Shown: positions 52,616 to 61,562 of the stretch, piece after piece
Layout of the letters: each line of letters starts with the position of its first letter
How positions within the stretch are numbered: the stretch's first letter is position 1
Assembly: GCA_017642895.1 (NCBI GenBank)
Contig: JAEPON010000001.1
Coordinates: 368,006-432,005, forward strand
Length of the DNA stretch: 64,000 nucleotides
DNA from: Roseitalea sp.
Lineage (GTDB): Bacteria; Pseudomonadota; Alphaproteobacteria; Rhizobiales; Rhizobiaceae
Reading direction: 5' to 3'
Program-made: the position numbers and the translations under genes
The notes under the pieces: generated by a model
The model's input: only the letters and a program-made list of their open reading frames with translations
The model's database searches: none
What the model was told of the DNA's origin: nothing

Positions 52616-53899
52616 ATGAAACCTGCGGAAACCGGCACGGCGCAAGGGCCGGGCAGCATGGCTGCCCGCATGTCGGTGTGCCTGCTTTTTGTGCTGGTGT
52701 CCTGCCTCGGCCTTGCCGTTCCCGCACGGGCGGCTTTCGACGCGCCCGTCGCGGTCGATGTGCGTGCGGCCGGCGATGCCGATGCGACGCGCATCATCGT
52801 CAGTTTTGACCGCCCGGTGGCTGCCGACCACAAGCTGCTCGATCATCCCTATCGTCTGGTGCTCGACTTCGAGCGCATCGGTTATGGCTTTGAGGTGGGC
52901 GACGACACGCTCAAGGGCATGGTCGGCGCGATGCGCTATGGCGACATGAGCGAGACGGGATCGCGGATCATCTTCGAGATCGGAGCCCCGTTCGAAGTGG
53001 TCGAGGTCTCAAGCGGGGCAGCCGAGAATTTCTATCGTCTGATCATCGACTTGCGGCGAACCGACGAGACAGTCTTTCAACAGGCGCTGCTTGACACGAT
53101 GGCGACAAGCGCGATCGTCGCACGCGGCACGAAGGCGGATCGTCTGGGCTCTGAGCCTCTGGCGCCGGCGCCAGGCTCGGGTGCATTCACCGTCGTCCTC
53201 GATCCGGGACATGGCGGCATCGACAGCGGCGCGGTCGGTGTCGGCGGAACGCGCGAGAAAGATGTCGTGCTGTTGTTTGCCAGGACGATGCGGGACGAAC
53301 TTGAGGCCATCGGCGGCGTCCAGGTGGTGATGACGCGCGAGGACGATGTCTTCGTCCCGCTCGACGAACGCGTTCGTTTCGCGCGCCAGCATGGCGCGGC
53401 GCTGCTTGTCTCGCTGCACGCGGATTCGGTGCGCCAATCCTATGTGCGCGGCGCCACGGTCTATACGATCTCCGACAAGGCATCCGATTCGGTCGCCGCC
53501 GAAATTGCCCGGTCGGAAAACCTGTCCGATTCGATTGCCGGCATCGTCTATGAAGAGGAAAGTGACACGGTCGCCGATATTCTCGTCGATCTTGCGCGGC
53601 AGGAAACGCTCGGATTTTCCGTGCAGTTCGCGCGGCTTGCCATTTCGCACATCTCGCGCGCTTCGCGCATCATCAACAATCCGCATCGCTATGCCGGCTT
53701 CCGTGTTCTCAAGGCGCCCGACGTGCCGTCCGTTCTTGTCGAACTGGGCTATCTGTCGAACCGCGAAGACGAAAAGCTGCTCAACCAGCCGCAATGGCGG
53801 GCCGAATTGGCGGCCGAACTGGCGGCCGCCGTCGCCGAATTCGGAACTCTGTCTGGCCGGCAACTGGCCGCCGGGGCGCGCGCGGCAGCGGGCAATTGA
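52616..53899 (+). CDS. amiC: N-acetylmuramoyl-L-alanine amidase with AMIN domain
   Basis: Periplasmic zinc amidase (427 aa) that cuts the stem peptide from muramic acid during daughter-cell separation. Signal peptide about residues 18-42 (CLLFVLVSCLGLAVPARA), AMIN domain (about 45-150, with the IIVSFDRPVAADHKL strand), then Amidase_3. Zinc ligands: VVLDPGHGGIDSGAVG (His), the Glu in the ERVRFARQ strand region and SLHADSVRQ (His); the closing LVELGYLSNREDEKLL is family-typical. It is 207 bp before the PBP1a gene, the classical cell-wall neighbourhood. Confidence 0.94.
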   Translation: MKPAETGTAQGPGSMAARMSVCLLFVLVSCLGLAVPARAAFDAPVAVDVRAAGDADATRIIVSFDRPVAADHKLLDHPYRLVLDFERIGYGFEVGDDTLKGMVGAMRYGDMSETGSRIIFEIGAPFEVVEVSSGAAENFYRLIIDLRRTDETVFQQALLDTMATSAIVARGTKADRLGSEPLAPAPGSGAFTVVLDPGHGGIDSGAVGVGGTREKDVVLLFARTMRDELEAIGGVQVVMTREDDVFVPLDERVRFARQHGAALLVSLHADSVRQSYVRGATVYTISDKASDSVAAEIARSENLSDSIAGIVYEEESDTVADILVDLARQETLGFSVQFARLAISHISRASRIINNPHRYAGFRVLKAPDVPSVLVELGYLSNREDEKLLNQPQWRAELAAELAAAVAEFGTLSGRQLAAGARAAAGN

Positions 53900-54106
53900 T
53901 ATGGGCGCGCCCGGCGGGCACGGCGCGGGCAGGGTAACCGTTACAGTGGCGAAAGTGTCGCGCCGTTACGTCACCCCCGCCGATAAGGTCGCTATAGTCG
54001 GTATTGCCATGATGCCGTCTTATTGTGGCCGCAGCGCTCGGATCAAACAATGGGACATGGCGCGCCGGATCGAATGGCGACCGCGTGGACGGGATAGACG
54101 AATAAC

Positions 54107-56587
54107 ATGATACGCTTGTTGGGCTACTTCTTCGGCATCGGCATGGCGGCGTTCCTTTTGGTGGCGGCCGCAGTGGTGATCTATATCGGCAATCTGGCCG
54201 ACGAACTGCCCGATTATGAGGTGCTCGCCCGCTACGAGCCGCCGGTGACGACGCGCATGTATTCGGTCGATGGCCAGTTGATGGGCGAATTTGCCCGCCA
54301 GCGACGGCTGTTCCTGCCCGTGCAGGCGGTGCCCGACCGCGTCAAGGCGGCGTTCCTGTCAGCCGAAGACAAGAATTTCTACAACCATCCCGGCGTCGAT
54401 TTCCTTGCGCTGGCGCGTGCGATGGTGACCAATGCGGAAATCGTGTTCGGCGGCGCCAACCGGCGGCTGGTGGGCGGTTCGACCATCACCCAGCAGGTTG
54501 CCAAGAATTTCCTTTTGTCCAGCGACCGGACGATCGACCGCAAGGTCAAGGAGGCGCTGCTCGCCTTCCGGATCGAACAGGCCTATTCCAAGGACCGCAT
54601 TCTCGAACTCTATCTCAACGAGATCTTCTTCGGCGCCGGCTCTTACGGCATCGCCGGTGCGGCGCTCACCTATTTCGGCAAGGCGGTCAACGAACTTGAC
54701 TTGCATGAGGCCGCCTATCTGGCAGCGCTTCCCAAGGCGCCGTCCAACTACCATCCGTTTGATGATACCGAAGCCGCTCTGTCACGCCGCAACTGGATCA
54801 TCGATCGCATGATCGAGAACGGCTATGTGACGTCCGAAGCCGGAGAGATTGCCAAGGACGAACCGCTCGACGTCAATTTCCGCCGCTCCGGTGATTTCGT
54901 CTTCGCGTCGGAATATTTCACCGAGGAAGTGCGCCAGCAGATCATCGAACGCTACGGCAATGATGCGCTCTATGAGGGCGGTCTTTCCGTGCGCACGACG
55001 CTGGACCCTGCCATGCAGGACCAGGCGCGCACCGCGCTGCAGGATGGCCTGATCGATTTCGACCGTGACTGGGGCTGGCGCGGTGCCATCGGCCAGATCG
55101 ACATCACGGGCGACTGGGGACCGGCGCTCGGTGAATTTGATCTCCTGCGCGACGTGCCCGAATGGACGCTGGCCGTCGTGCTGGCCACGGGCGAGGAAGG
55201 CATCCGCATCGGGCTGCGTCCCGACCGCAAGCTGGGTGGCGGTGTGGTCAACACGCGGACACAGGGTCTCATCCCCGCCGGCAGCTTTGACTGGGCGTTC
55301 CGGCTGCGCGACGATGATGGCCGGCGCAGCGCCGATGGCATCGATGACGTGGTGACGGCCGGAGACGTCATCCATGTCAGCGCGCGCCAGGGCGAGGAGG
55401 CTGCCGAGGGCACCTATACGCTCCAGCAGGTGCCGGAGGTGTCCGGTGCGCTGGTTGCGATGGACCCCGTGACCGGCCGCGTGCTGGCCATGGCGGGCGG
55501 GTTTTCGTTCCATGAGAGCCAGTTCAACCGCGCCACGCAGGCCTATCGCCAGCCTGGTTCGTCGTTCAAGCCGTTCGTCTACGCCGCCGCGCTCGACAAT
55601 GGCTATACGCCCGCATCGGTGATCATGGACGCCCCGATCTCGATCGTCTCGGGCGGCGAGGTTTGGGAGCCGAAAAACTATGACGGCTCGGTCTCGGGCC
55701 CGTCGACGCTGCGGCTTGGCATTGAGCGATCGCGCAATCTGATGACCGTTCGGCTGGCCCAGGACATGGGCATGCAACTCGTCTCCGAATATGCCGAGCA
55801 GTTCGGCGTCTATGACGATCTGTCGCCGGTTCTGGCCATGTCGCTGGGCGCCGGTGAGACGACCGTGCTGCGCATGGTAACCGCCTATGCGGTGCTGGCC
55901 AATGGCGGCCGGCAGATCCAGCCCTCGATGATCGACCGCATCCAGGACCGTTACGGCAAGACGGTCTATCGCCAGGACAGCCGCCAGTGCGAGGCGTGCG
56001 ATGCCGGCCAGTGGCTGGGCCAGGACGAACCGCAACTGGTCGATACGCGCGACATCGTGCTCGATCCGATGACCGCCTATCAGATGACCTCGATGATGGA
56101 AGGCGTCGTGCAGCGCGGAACCGCAACGACATTGCGCGATCTGGGCCGCCCGATCGCCGGCAAGACCGGCACCACCAATGACTATAAGGACGCATGGTTC
56201 ATCGGCTATACGCCCAACCTGGTCACCGGCGTCTATATCGGCTTCGATCAACCGACGCCGATGGGGCGCGGCGCAACCGGCGGCCAGCTTGCCGCGCCGG
56301 TGTTCAAGCAGTTCATGGTTTCGGTGCTCGAAGACCGGCCGATGACGGATTTCGGCATCCCAGACGGCATGACCCAGATCCAGATCAACCGCAAAACCGG
56401 CATGCGCGCCAGCGAGGGCGGCGACATCATCGTCGAAGCGTTCAAGCCCGGCACCGGGCCGGCCGACAGCTATTTCGTCATCGGCGCCGACCAGGTGGCG
56501 ATCCAGGCTCAGCAGGCCGAGCGTCAGCGGCAGATTTCGCCGAGCGCACAGCGCGCGGTGCAGAGCGGCTCGGGCGGTCTGTTCTGA
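54107..56587 (+). CDS. mrcA: Penicillin-binding protein 1A
   Basis: Bifunctional peptidoglycan synthase (826 aa): one N-terminal TM helix (about residues 5-27), GT51 glycosyltransferase domain with the catalytic Glu in FLSAEDKNFYNHPGVDFLALARA and the QQVAKNFLLS helix, then an OB-like region and the transpeptidase domain. Penicillin-binding motifs are SxxK in RQPGSSFKPFVYAAAL, SxN in IERSRNLMTVRLA and KTG in AGKTGTTNDYKDAWFIG. It sits between amiC and prfB and ends in a strong terminator. In this group PBP1a drives polar growth. Confidence 0.96.
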   Translation: MIRLLGYFFGIGMAAFLLVAAAVVIYIGNLADELPDYEVLARYEPPVTTRMYSVDGQLMGEFARQRRLFLPVQAVPDRVKAAFLSAEDKNFYNHPGVDFLALARAMVTNAEIVFGGANRRLVGGSTITQQVAKNFLLSSDRTIDRKVKEALLAFRIEQAYSKDRILELYLNEIFFGAGSYGIAGAALTYFGKAVNELDLHEAAYLAALPKAPSNYHPFDDTEAALSRRNWIIDRMIENGYVTSEAGEIAKDEPLDVNFRRSGDFVFASEYFTEEVRQQIIERYGNDALYEGGLSVRTTLDPAMQDQARTALQDGLIDFDRDWGWRGAIGQIDITGDWGPALGEFDLLRDVPEWTLAVVLATGEEGIRIGLRPDRKLGGGVVNTRTQGLIPAGSFDWAFRLRDDDGRRSADGIDDVVTAGDVIHVSARQGEEAAEGTYTLQQVPEVSGALVAMDPVTGRVLAMAGGFSFHESQFNRATQAYRQPGSSFKPFVYAAALDNGYTPASVIMDAPISIVSGGEVWEPKNYDGSVSGPSTLRLGIERSRNLMTVRLAQDMGMQLVSEYAEQFGVYDDLSPVLAMSLGAGETTVLRMVTAYAVLANGGRQIQPSMIDRIQDRYGKTVYRQDSRQCEACDAGQWLGQDEPQLVDTRDIVLDPMTAYQMTSMMEGVVQRGTATTLRDLGRPIAGKTGTTNDYKDAWFIGYTPNLVTGVYIGFDQPTPMGRGATGGQLAAPVFKQFMVSVLEDRPMTDFGIPDGMTQIQINRKTGMRASEGGDIIVEAFKPGTGPADSYFVIGADQVAIQAQQAERQRQISPSAQRAVQSGSGGLF

Positions 56588-56635
56588 CTGGCAGCGGGCT
56601 TTACACGCCCGATCATCACGCCTAAGTGAGCGAAC

Positions 56636-56661
56636 GGCGCCGCCCGATGGCGGCGCCTTTT
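56636..56661 (+). terminator. Intrinsic terminator after mrcA
   Basis: GGCGCCGCC (56636-56644) and GGCGGCGCC (56649-56657), loop CGAT, followed by TTTTA. It lies 49 bp after the mrcA stop and 34 bp before the prfB start. Confidence 0.88.
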
Positions 56662-56694
56662 ATCCACTCATCGGCACGAGGCACACCGCATCCC

Positions 56695-57820
56695 ATGCGC
56701 GCAGAAATCGCCACCCTCACCGACAGCATCAGGCAGGCCATAGCCCTGCTGAGGAGGCATCTTTGACTGGGATGCATCCGTAAAGCGGCTCGACTATCTC
56801 AATTCCCGCGCCGAAGATCCCGACCTCTGGAACGATCCGGCGGAAGCGCAAAAGCTGATGCAGGAGCGCCAGCGCCTTGAAGAGATGATCGGCGCGATCA
56901 AGGGCTTTGACCAGGCGCTGGACGACAATGTCGAACTGATCGAGCTTGGCGAAGCCGAGGACGATGCCGAAACGGTGGCCGAGGCCGAGCAGGCCATCCG
57001 CGATTTGGAAGCGCAGATCGACAAGCGCCAGATCGATGCGCTGTTGTCGGGCGACATGGACCCCAACGATACCTATGTGGAAATCCACTCCGGGGCGGGG
57101 GGAACCGAAAGCCAGGACTGGGCCAACATGCTGTTGCGCATGTATACGCGCTGGGCGGAGCGACGCGGCTTCAAGGTCGAGTTGCAGGAACATTCCTCTG
57201 GCGAAGAGGCGGGCATCAAGTCAGCGACGATCCTGGTCAAGGGCCACAACGCCCATGGCTGGCTGAAGACCGAAACGGGCGTGCATCGTCTGGTCCGCAT
57301 CAGCCCCTACGACTCCAATGCCCGCCGCCACACCTCGTTTTCCTCGGTCGGCGTCTATCCGGTGATCGACGACAATATCGAGATCGACATTCAGGACAAG
57401 GACATCCGCGTGGACACCTACCGCTCGTCCGGTGCGGGCGGGCAGCACGTCAACACGACCGATTCGGCCGTGCGCATCACGCATGCTCCGACCGGCATCG
57501 TCGTGACATCCTCGGAGAAATCGCAGCACCAGAACCGCGCCAACGCGATGAAGGCCCTGCGCGCGCGCCTTTACGATCTCGAAATGAAAAAGCGCGAGGA
57601 GGCAGCCGCCTCGGCCCATGACGAAAAATCCGACATCGGCTGGGGTCACCAGATCCGCTCTTACGTGCTTCAGCCCTATCAGCTTGTGAAGGACCTGCGC
57701 ACCGGCACCGAATCCACCGCGCCGTCCGATGTGCTCGACGGCGCGCTCGATCCGTTCATGGAAGCCGCGCTGGCCCAGAAGGTCTCGGGCGAAGAGGTTG
57801 AGGTGGAGGACGTCGAGTAG
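56695..57820 (+). CDS. prfB: Peptide chain release factor 2, expressed by +1 frameshift
   Basis: RF2 (374 aa after frameshifting) terminates at UAA and UGA. It begins at ATG 56695 in frame 0, meets an in-frame UGA at codon 24 (56764-56766) and continues in the +1 frame. The zero-frame segment ends at CTT (56761-56763) and translation resumes at GAC 56765. Domains: N-terminal helix bundle, anticodon-mimic loop (RISPYDSNARRHTSF, the SPF equivalent), and the catalytic GGQ in SSGAGGQHVNTTDSAVR. It ends 10 bp before a convergent small gene. A conventional single-frame ORF from 56858 misses the N-terminus. Confidence 0.95.
56752..56767 (+). promoter_or_regulatory. prfB: Programmed +1 frameshift site of prfB
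   Basis: The sequence AGGAGG CAT CTT TGA C combines an internal Shine-Dalgarno (56752-56757), three bases of spacing, the slippery CTT and a UGA stop followed by C. It is the same arrangement as the E. coli prfB site (AGGGGG UAU CUU UGA C). It autoregulates RF2: weak recognition of UGA by scarce RF2 favours the shift. Confidence 0.95.
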
Positions 57821-57830
57821 GGCGTTCTCT

Positions 57831-58211
57831 CTACCTGTATCCGGCCTTGCGCATCATCTGGATATGCGCCACCGCGGCCATCAGCGCCAGCCGCATGGAG
57901 CGGGCATTGCCGATGCCGACGATCTGGTCGTCATCCTGGCCGCGCGTCTCCTTGAGCGTGCAGCGCCAGATCGTGTTCTTCTGCGTGCTGGCGTGGCCGT
58001 CAAACGACAGCGCCCAGCCCGGAAAGGCCTGCCCGGTGACGGCCAGCGCGCCGTCCACGCCGTCCATCAGCATGGCCTCGGCGTCTGCCGCTGCGATGCC
58101 GCTTCCTTCGACTTCGGCCAGCATGGCGGCGCCCGCCTGGGCCTGAGCCGCATCGAAGCTCGCGGCGGCTTCGAACCCTTCATGCAGTGCCTTGAGTGCC
58201 GGCTCGTCCAT
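57831..58211 (-). CDS. Conserved hypothetical protein
   Basis: A 126-aa cytoplasmic protein with GGGAGGT before ATG 58211 (an upstream ATG at 58232 adds seven residues). The sequence shows helices EPALKALHEGFEAAASFDAAQAQAGAAMLAE, a beta segment AFPGWALSFDGHASTQKNTIWRCTLKE and a C-terminal helix (SMRLALMAAVAHIQMM). I do not recognise a family, though similar short proteins occur beside prfB in Rhizobiales. It converges with prfB by 10 bp and diverges from ppsA. Confidence 0.75.
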   Translation of the reverse strand: MDEPALKALHEGFEAAASFDAAQAQAGAAMLAEVEGSGIAAADAEAMLMDGVDGALAVTGQAFPGWALSFDGHASTQKNTIWRCTLKETRGQDDDQIVGIGNARSMRLALMAAVAHIQMMRKAGYR

Positions 58212-58348
58212 CGTGACCTCCCTGACTGTCAACCGCGTTTAACATAAGCGCGGCAGATTGCGGGCCCTTGACACCAATCAAGGAAACCCAGTCGTCGCCG
58301 CGCAAGGTTGCCGACAGCCATCAACGTTTTCCAACGGAGGAACTTCCA

Positions 58349-60730
58349 GTGCCCAGCGCATCGCACAATGTCATCTTTTTCGAGGAACTGGCACGCGGAG
58401 ACGTCGCCAAGGTCGGCGGCAAGAATTCCTCGCTCGGCGAGATGGTGCAGCAGCTTGGCGGCAAGGGCGTTGCGGTGCCCGGAGGCTTTGCCACCACGTC
58501 CGACGCGTTCCGCGCCTATCTGGCGCACAATGATCTGAACGCCTTCATCAAGGATCAGGTCGAACGGTTCGATGATGGCCGGCTGACGCTGCAACAGGCA
58601 GGCGAGGCGATCCGGAGCGCGATCTTCAAGGGCGAATGGCCGGACGATATCCGCGCCGACATCCTGACCGCCTATCAGGAACTGTCCGAACGGGCCGGCA
58701 CCCAAAACCTGTCGGTCGCGGTGCGCTCGTCTGCGACCGCCGAGGACCTGCCCGAGGCGAGCTTTGCCGGCCAGCAGGAGACCTTTTTGAACGTGAGGGG
58801 CGAAGTGGCGCTGCTCGAAACCTGCCGGCGCTGCTATGCCTCGCTCTTCACTGACCGGGCGATCACCTATCGCCGGCTGCAGGGTTTCGACCACACGCAG
58901 GTGGCGCTGTCGGTCGGCGTCCAGCAGATGGTCCGCTCCGACATTTCCGGCTCCGGCGTGATGTTCTCGATCGACACCGAATCGGGCTTCGACAAGGCCG
59001 TGCTGATCAACGCCGCCTGGGGCCTTGGCGAAAATGTCGTCCAGGGCGCGGTGAACCCCGATGAATATGAGGTCTACAAACCGTTCCTCGGCAAGCCCGA
59101 TCTCAAGCCGATCATCGAAAAGGCGCGCGGGTCGAAAGACATCAAGATGATCTATGCGCGCGAAGCCGGGGCGATGACCCGCAATGTGCCCACATCGAAG
59201 GCCGAGCGCGCCGCCTTCGTGCTCAATGACGAGGAAATCCTCGATCTGGCCCGCATGGCCTGCACGATCGAGGAGCATTACGGCCAGCCCATGGACATGG
59301 AGTGGGCGAAAGACGGCGAGACCGGCAAGCTTTACATCGTCCAGGCGCGGCCCGAGACCGTGCAGTCGCGCGCCAATCAGGGCACGATCAAGAGCTACAC
59401 GATCGACAACAAGGGCAAGACGCTGCTCACCGGCCTTTCGGTCGGCGCCGCCGTCGTCGCCGCGCCCGTCTGCCTGATCGAGCACGCCAAAGACATCGAC
59501 AAGTTCATCGACGGCGCGATCCTTGTCACCTCGATCACCGATCCGGACTGGGTGCCGATCATGAAGCGGGCGGCGGCGATCGTCACCGACCATGGCGGGC
59601 GCACCTCGCATGCGGCCATCGTCAGCCGCGAACTGGGCCTGCCGGCGATCGTCGGCACGGGCGATGCGACCCATGTGCTGCACGACCATCAGGAGGTCAC
59701 CGTCTCCTGCGCCGAGGGCGACGAGGGCTATGTCTATGAGGGCTTTGCCGACTATTCGGCCGAGGACATCTCGCTGACCGACGTGCCCGAGACCAAGACG
59801 AAGATCATGCTCAACATGGCAAGCCCGTCGGCGGCGTTCCGCTGGTGGCGGCTGCCGTCCGAGGGGGTGGGTCTGGCGCGCATGGAGTTCGTCGTCAACA
59901 ATGTCATCAAGGTCCACCCGATGGCGCTGATCAATTTCGACACGCTGAAGGACGAGGACGCCAAGGCCGAGATCGCCGAGATCACGCGCGGCTATGACAA
60001 CAAGGCCGATTTCTTCGTCGACGAGCTGGCGCGCGGCCTGTCGCGCATCGCCGCGGTCGCCTATCCGAACCGTGTCATCGTGCGCATGAGCGACTTCAAG
60101 ACCAACGAATATGCCGAGCTTCTGGGCGGGCATGATTTCGAGCCCAAGGAAGAAAACCCGATGATCGGCTGGCGCGGCGCCTCGCGCTATTATGCCGACG
60201 GCTACCGGCCGGGCTTCGAGCTAGAATGCAAGGCGATCAAGAAGCTGCGCGAGGAGATGGGGTTCGACAATGTCATCGTCATGATCCCCTTCTGCCGCAC
60301 GCTGACCGAGGCGGACAAGGTGCTTGAGGTGATGGCCGGATGCGGGCTGAAACGCGGCGAGAACGGGCTCGAAATCTACGTCATGTGCGAGATCCCGGCC
60401 AATGTGATCCTCGCCGAACAGTTCGCCGAGCGGTTCGACGGTTTTTCCATCGGCTCGAACGATCTGACGCAGTTGACGCTCGGCGTCGACCGCGATTCGG
60501 GCGATCTGGCGGACGTGTTCGACGAGCGCGATCCGGCGGTCTTGTGGATGATCCAATCGATCGTCGAGCGGGCCCACGCGGTGGGTGCGAAGGTCGGCTT
60601 TTGCGGCCAGGCGCCGTCCAACTCGCCATCCTATGCGAAACTGCTGGTCGAGGCGGGCATCGACACGATTTCGGTGACGCCCGACTCGTTTCTTGACGTG
60701 AAAGGCCATGTGAAGGACGCCGAAGGGTAG
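58349..60730 (+). CDS. ppsA: Phosphoenolpyruvate synthase
   Basis: Converts pyruvate, ATP and water to PEP, AMP and phosphate in gluconeogenesis. The start is a GTG at 58349 after GGAGG, giving 793 aa (E. coli PpsA is 792); the longer TTG-initiated frame from 58268 is rejected. The N-terminal ATP-grasp-like domain includes VGGKNSSLGEM and RSSATAEDLPEASFAGQQ, the central phosphohistidine domain has the catalytic His in DHGGRTSHAAIVSRELG, and the C-terminal barrel has IGSNDLTQLTLGVDRDSG and the VGFCGQAPSN Cys loop. With malic enzyme and isocitrate lyase it fits growth on C2-C4 acids. Confidence 0.96.
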   Translation: MPSASHNVIFFEELARGDVAKVGGKNSSLGEMVQQLGGKGVAVPGGFATTSDAFRAYLAHNDLNAFIKDQVERFDDGRLTLQQAGEAIRSAIFKGEWPDDIRADILTAYQELSERAGTQNLSVAVRSSATAEDLPEASFAGQQETFLNVRGEVALLETCRRCYASLFTDRAITYRRLQGFDHTQVALSVGVQQMVRSDISGSGVMFSIDTESGFDKAVLINAAWGLGENVVQGAVNPDEYEVYKPFLGKPDLKPIIEKARGSKDIKMIYAREAGAMTRNVPTSKAERAAFVLNDEEILDLARMACTIEEHYGQPMDMEWAKDGETGKLYIVQARPETVQSRANQGTIKSYTIDNKGKTLLTGLSVGAAVVAAPVCLIEHAKDIDKFIDGAILVTSITDPDWVPIMKRAAAIVTDHGGRTSHAAIVSRELGLPAIVGTGDATHVLHDHQEVTVSCAEGDEGYVYEGFADYSAEDISLTDVPETKTKIMLNMASPSAAFRWWRLPSEGVGLARMEFVVNNVIKVHPMALINFDTLKDEDAKAEIAEITRGYDNKADFFVDELARGLSRIAAVAYPNRVIVRMSDFKTNEYAELLGGHDFEPKEENPMIGWRGASRYYADGYRPGFELECKAIKKLREEMGFDNVIVMIPFCRTLTEADKVLEVMAGCGLKRGENGLEIYVMCEIPANVILAEQFAERFDGFSIGSNDLTQLTLGVDRDSGDLADVFDERDPAVLWMIQSIVERAHAVGAKVGFCGQAPSNSPSYAKLLVEAGIDTISVTPDSFLDVKGHVKDAEG

Positions 60731-60779
60731 GGGGCGTCTCGCTTCGCTGTTCTTGGGCAAGGACGTGGCCGAAGCCCCA

Positions 60780-60926
60780 CCTCCCCCTTGAGGGGAGGTC
60801 GGCGACTGGCGAGCGTAGCGAGACAGAGCCGGGTGGGGGTATCGGTTCGCTAGACACGCCTGATTGTTACCCCCACCGCATCGGCTTCGCTCCGCTTGCC
60901 TCTGCTGCCTCCCCTCAAGGGGGAGG
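60780..60926. repeat. Palindromic dispersed repeat (about 147 bp)
   Basis: An imperfect palindrome right after ppsA. Outer arms CCTCCCCCTTGAGGGGAGG (60780-60798) and its exact complement (60908-60926) and inner arms GGTGGGGGTA (60832-60841) and TACCCCCACC (60868-60877) are perfect, while the sequence between them is only partly complementary. Short stem-like units with 'CCCTTGAGGGG' and 'TTGCCTCCCC...' patterns recur between genes in many Rhizobiales genomes and are assumed to be mobile or transcription-related repeats; copy number cannot be checked here. Confidence 0.65.
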
Positions 60927-61562
60927 CGGGCGTGTGTGATTGTCACCGCGCTTCTCCTTAAAAGCCGGCGTCTGTCAAAGAACGGGAACAACGGGCGGTT
61001 TGGTGAGCCGCGATCCGAAGTTTGTATAATGCGGTCGCCAAACCGCCCGTCCGGTGGGCTTGCGGTGATCGCCATGCGGGGCGCCGGCGCGAGGCTTACG
61101 CCCTGCCGCGGCCTTGGGATGGGTTCGGTCCGCCGCAGACCCGCGACGCGATCAAACCATCCTTTGGCCCCATCCGGTCCTGACCGTCGGCCGGGTCTGG
61201 CCGGCGGCAGGCGCGGACGGACACCGCACATCTTCATTCCGCACCGATGTGGGGATTCATCATCCAGCCATGCGACCGCTCGCACGGCCCGCCGGTCCAC
61301 CGCCGCGCCCGTCGTTGGTGGTGGCCATCCGACGTTCCGATGGGCGCGGTGGAAGGAGTATGGGCGAGGGTGGAGTTTGGGGGATAAGTTTTGTTGTGTG
61401 GCAATGGATGTTGCGTGGAAGTAACGCCCCTTGCCTAGGTCATGATTAGGCGAAAAACCCCCGTGCGCCTGGCAGTGGCAGCTGCCTTTTGCCCCTTTTT
61501 CCGGCTATGCCTCTGTCCGGGGGCAGGACGGCTGAACTCTGATCACATAGCCACGCCCGGGT
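60927..61562. other. Intergenic region, no gene seen
   Basis: About 630 bp without a believable coding sequence; the open frames here are repetitive Arg/Pro/Gly-rich shadows. It holds one inverted repeat, ACGGGCGGTTTGG (60992-61004) and CCAAACCGCCCGT (61038-61050), with TATAAT in the 33-bp loop, and a T-rich stretch after GGCAG-TGGCAG-CTGCC at 61471-61490 that could be a weak terminator. It is the left flank of the accessory ATPase gene. Confidence 0.5.

Noticed and set aside
56858..57820. Single-frame prfB starting at an internal Met
   Set aside because: It lacks the conserved N-terminus; the real start is 56695 with a +1 frameshift at 56761-56766.
60864..61424. 186-aa plus-strand open frame after ppsA
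   Set aside because: Arg/Pro/Gly/Ser-rich composition without any recognisable fold, overlapping the palindromic repeat, and three other long frames cross the same bases; typical of a non-coding high-GC stretch.
61471..61490. Small hairpin GGCAG-TGGCAG-CTGCC with TTTT
   Set aside because: Short 5-bp stem, and no gene is read into it on the plus strand; kept only as a note in the intergenic entry.
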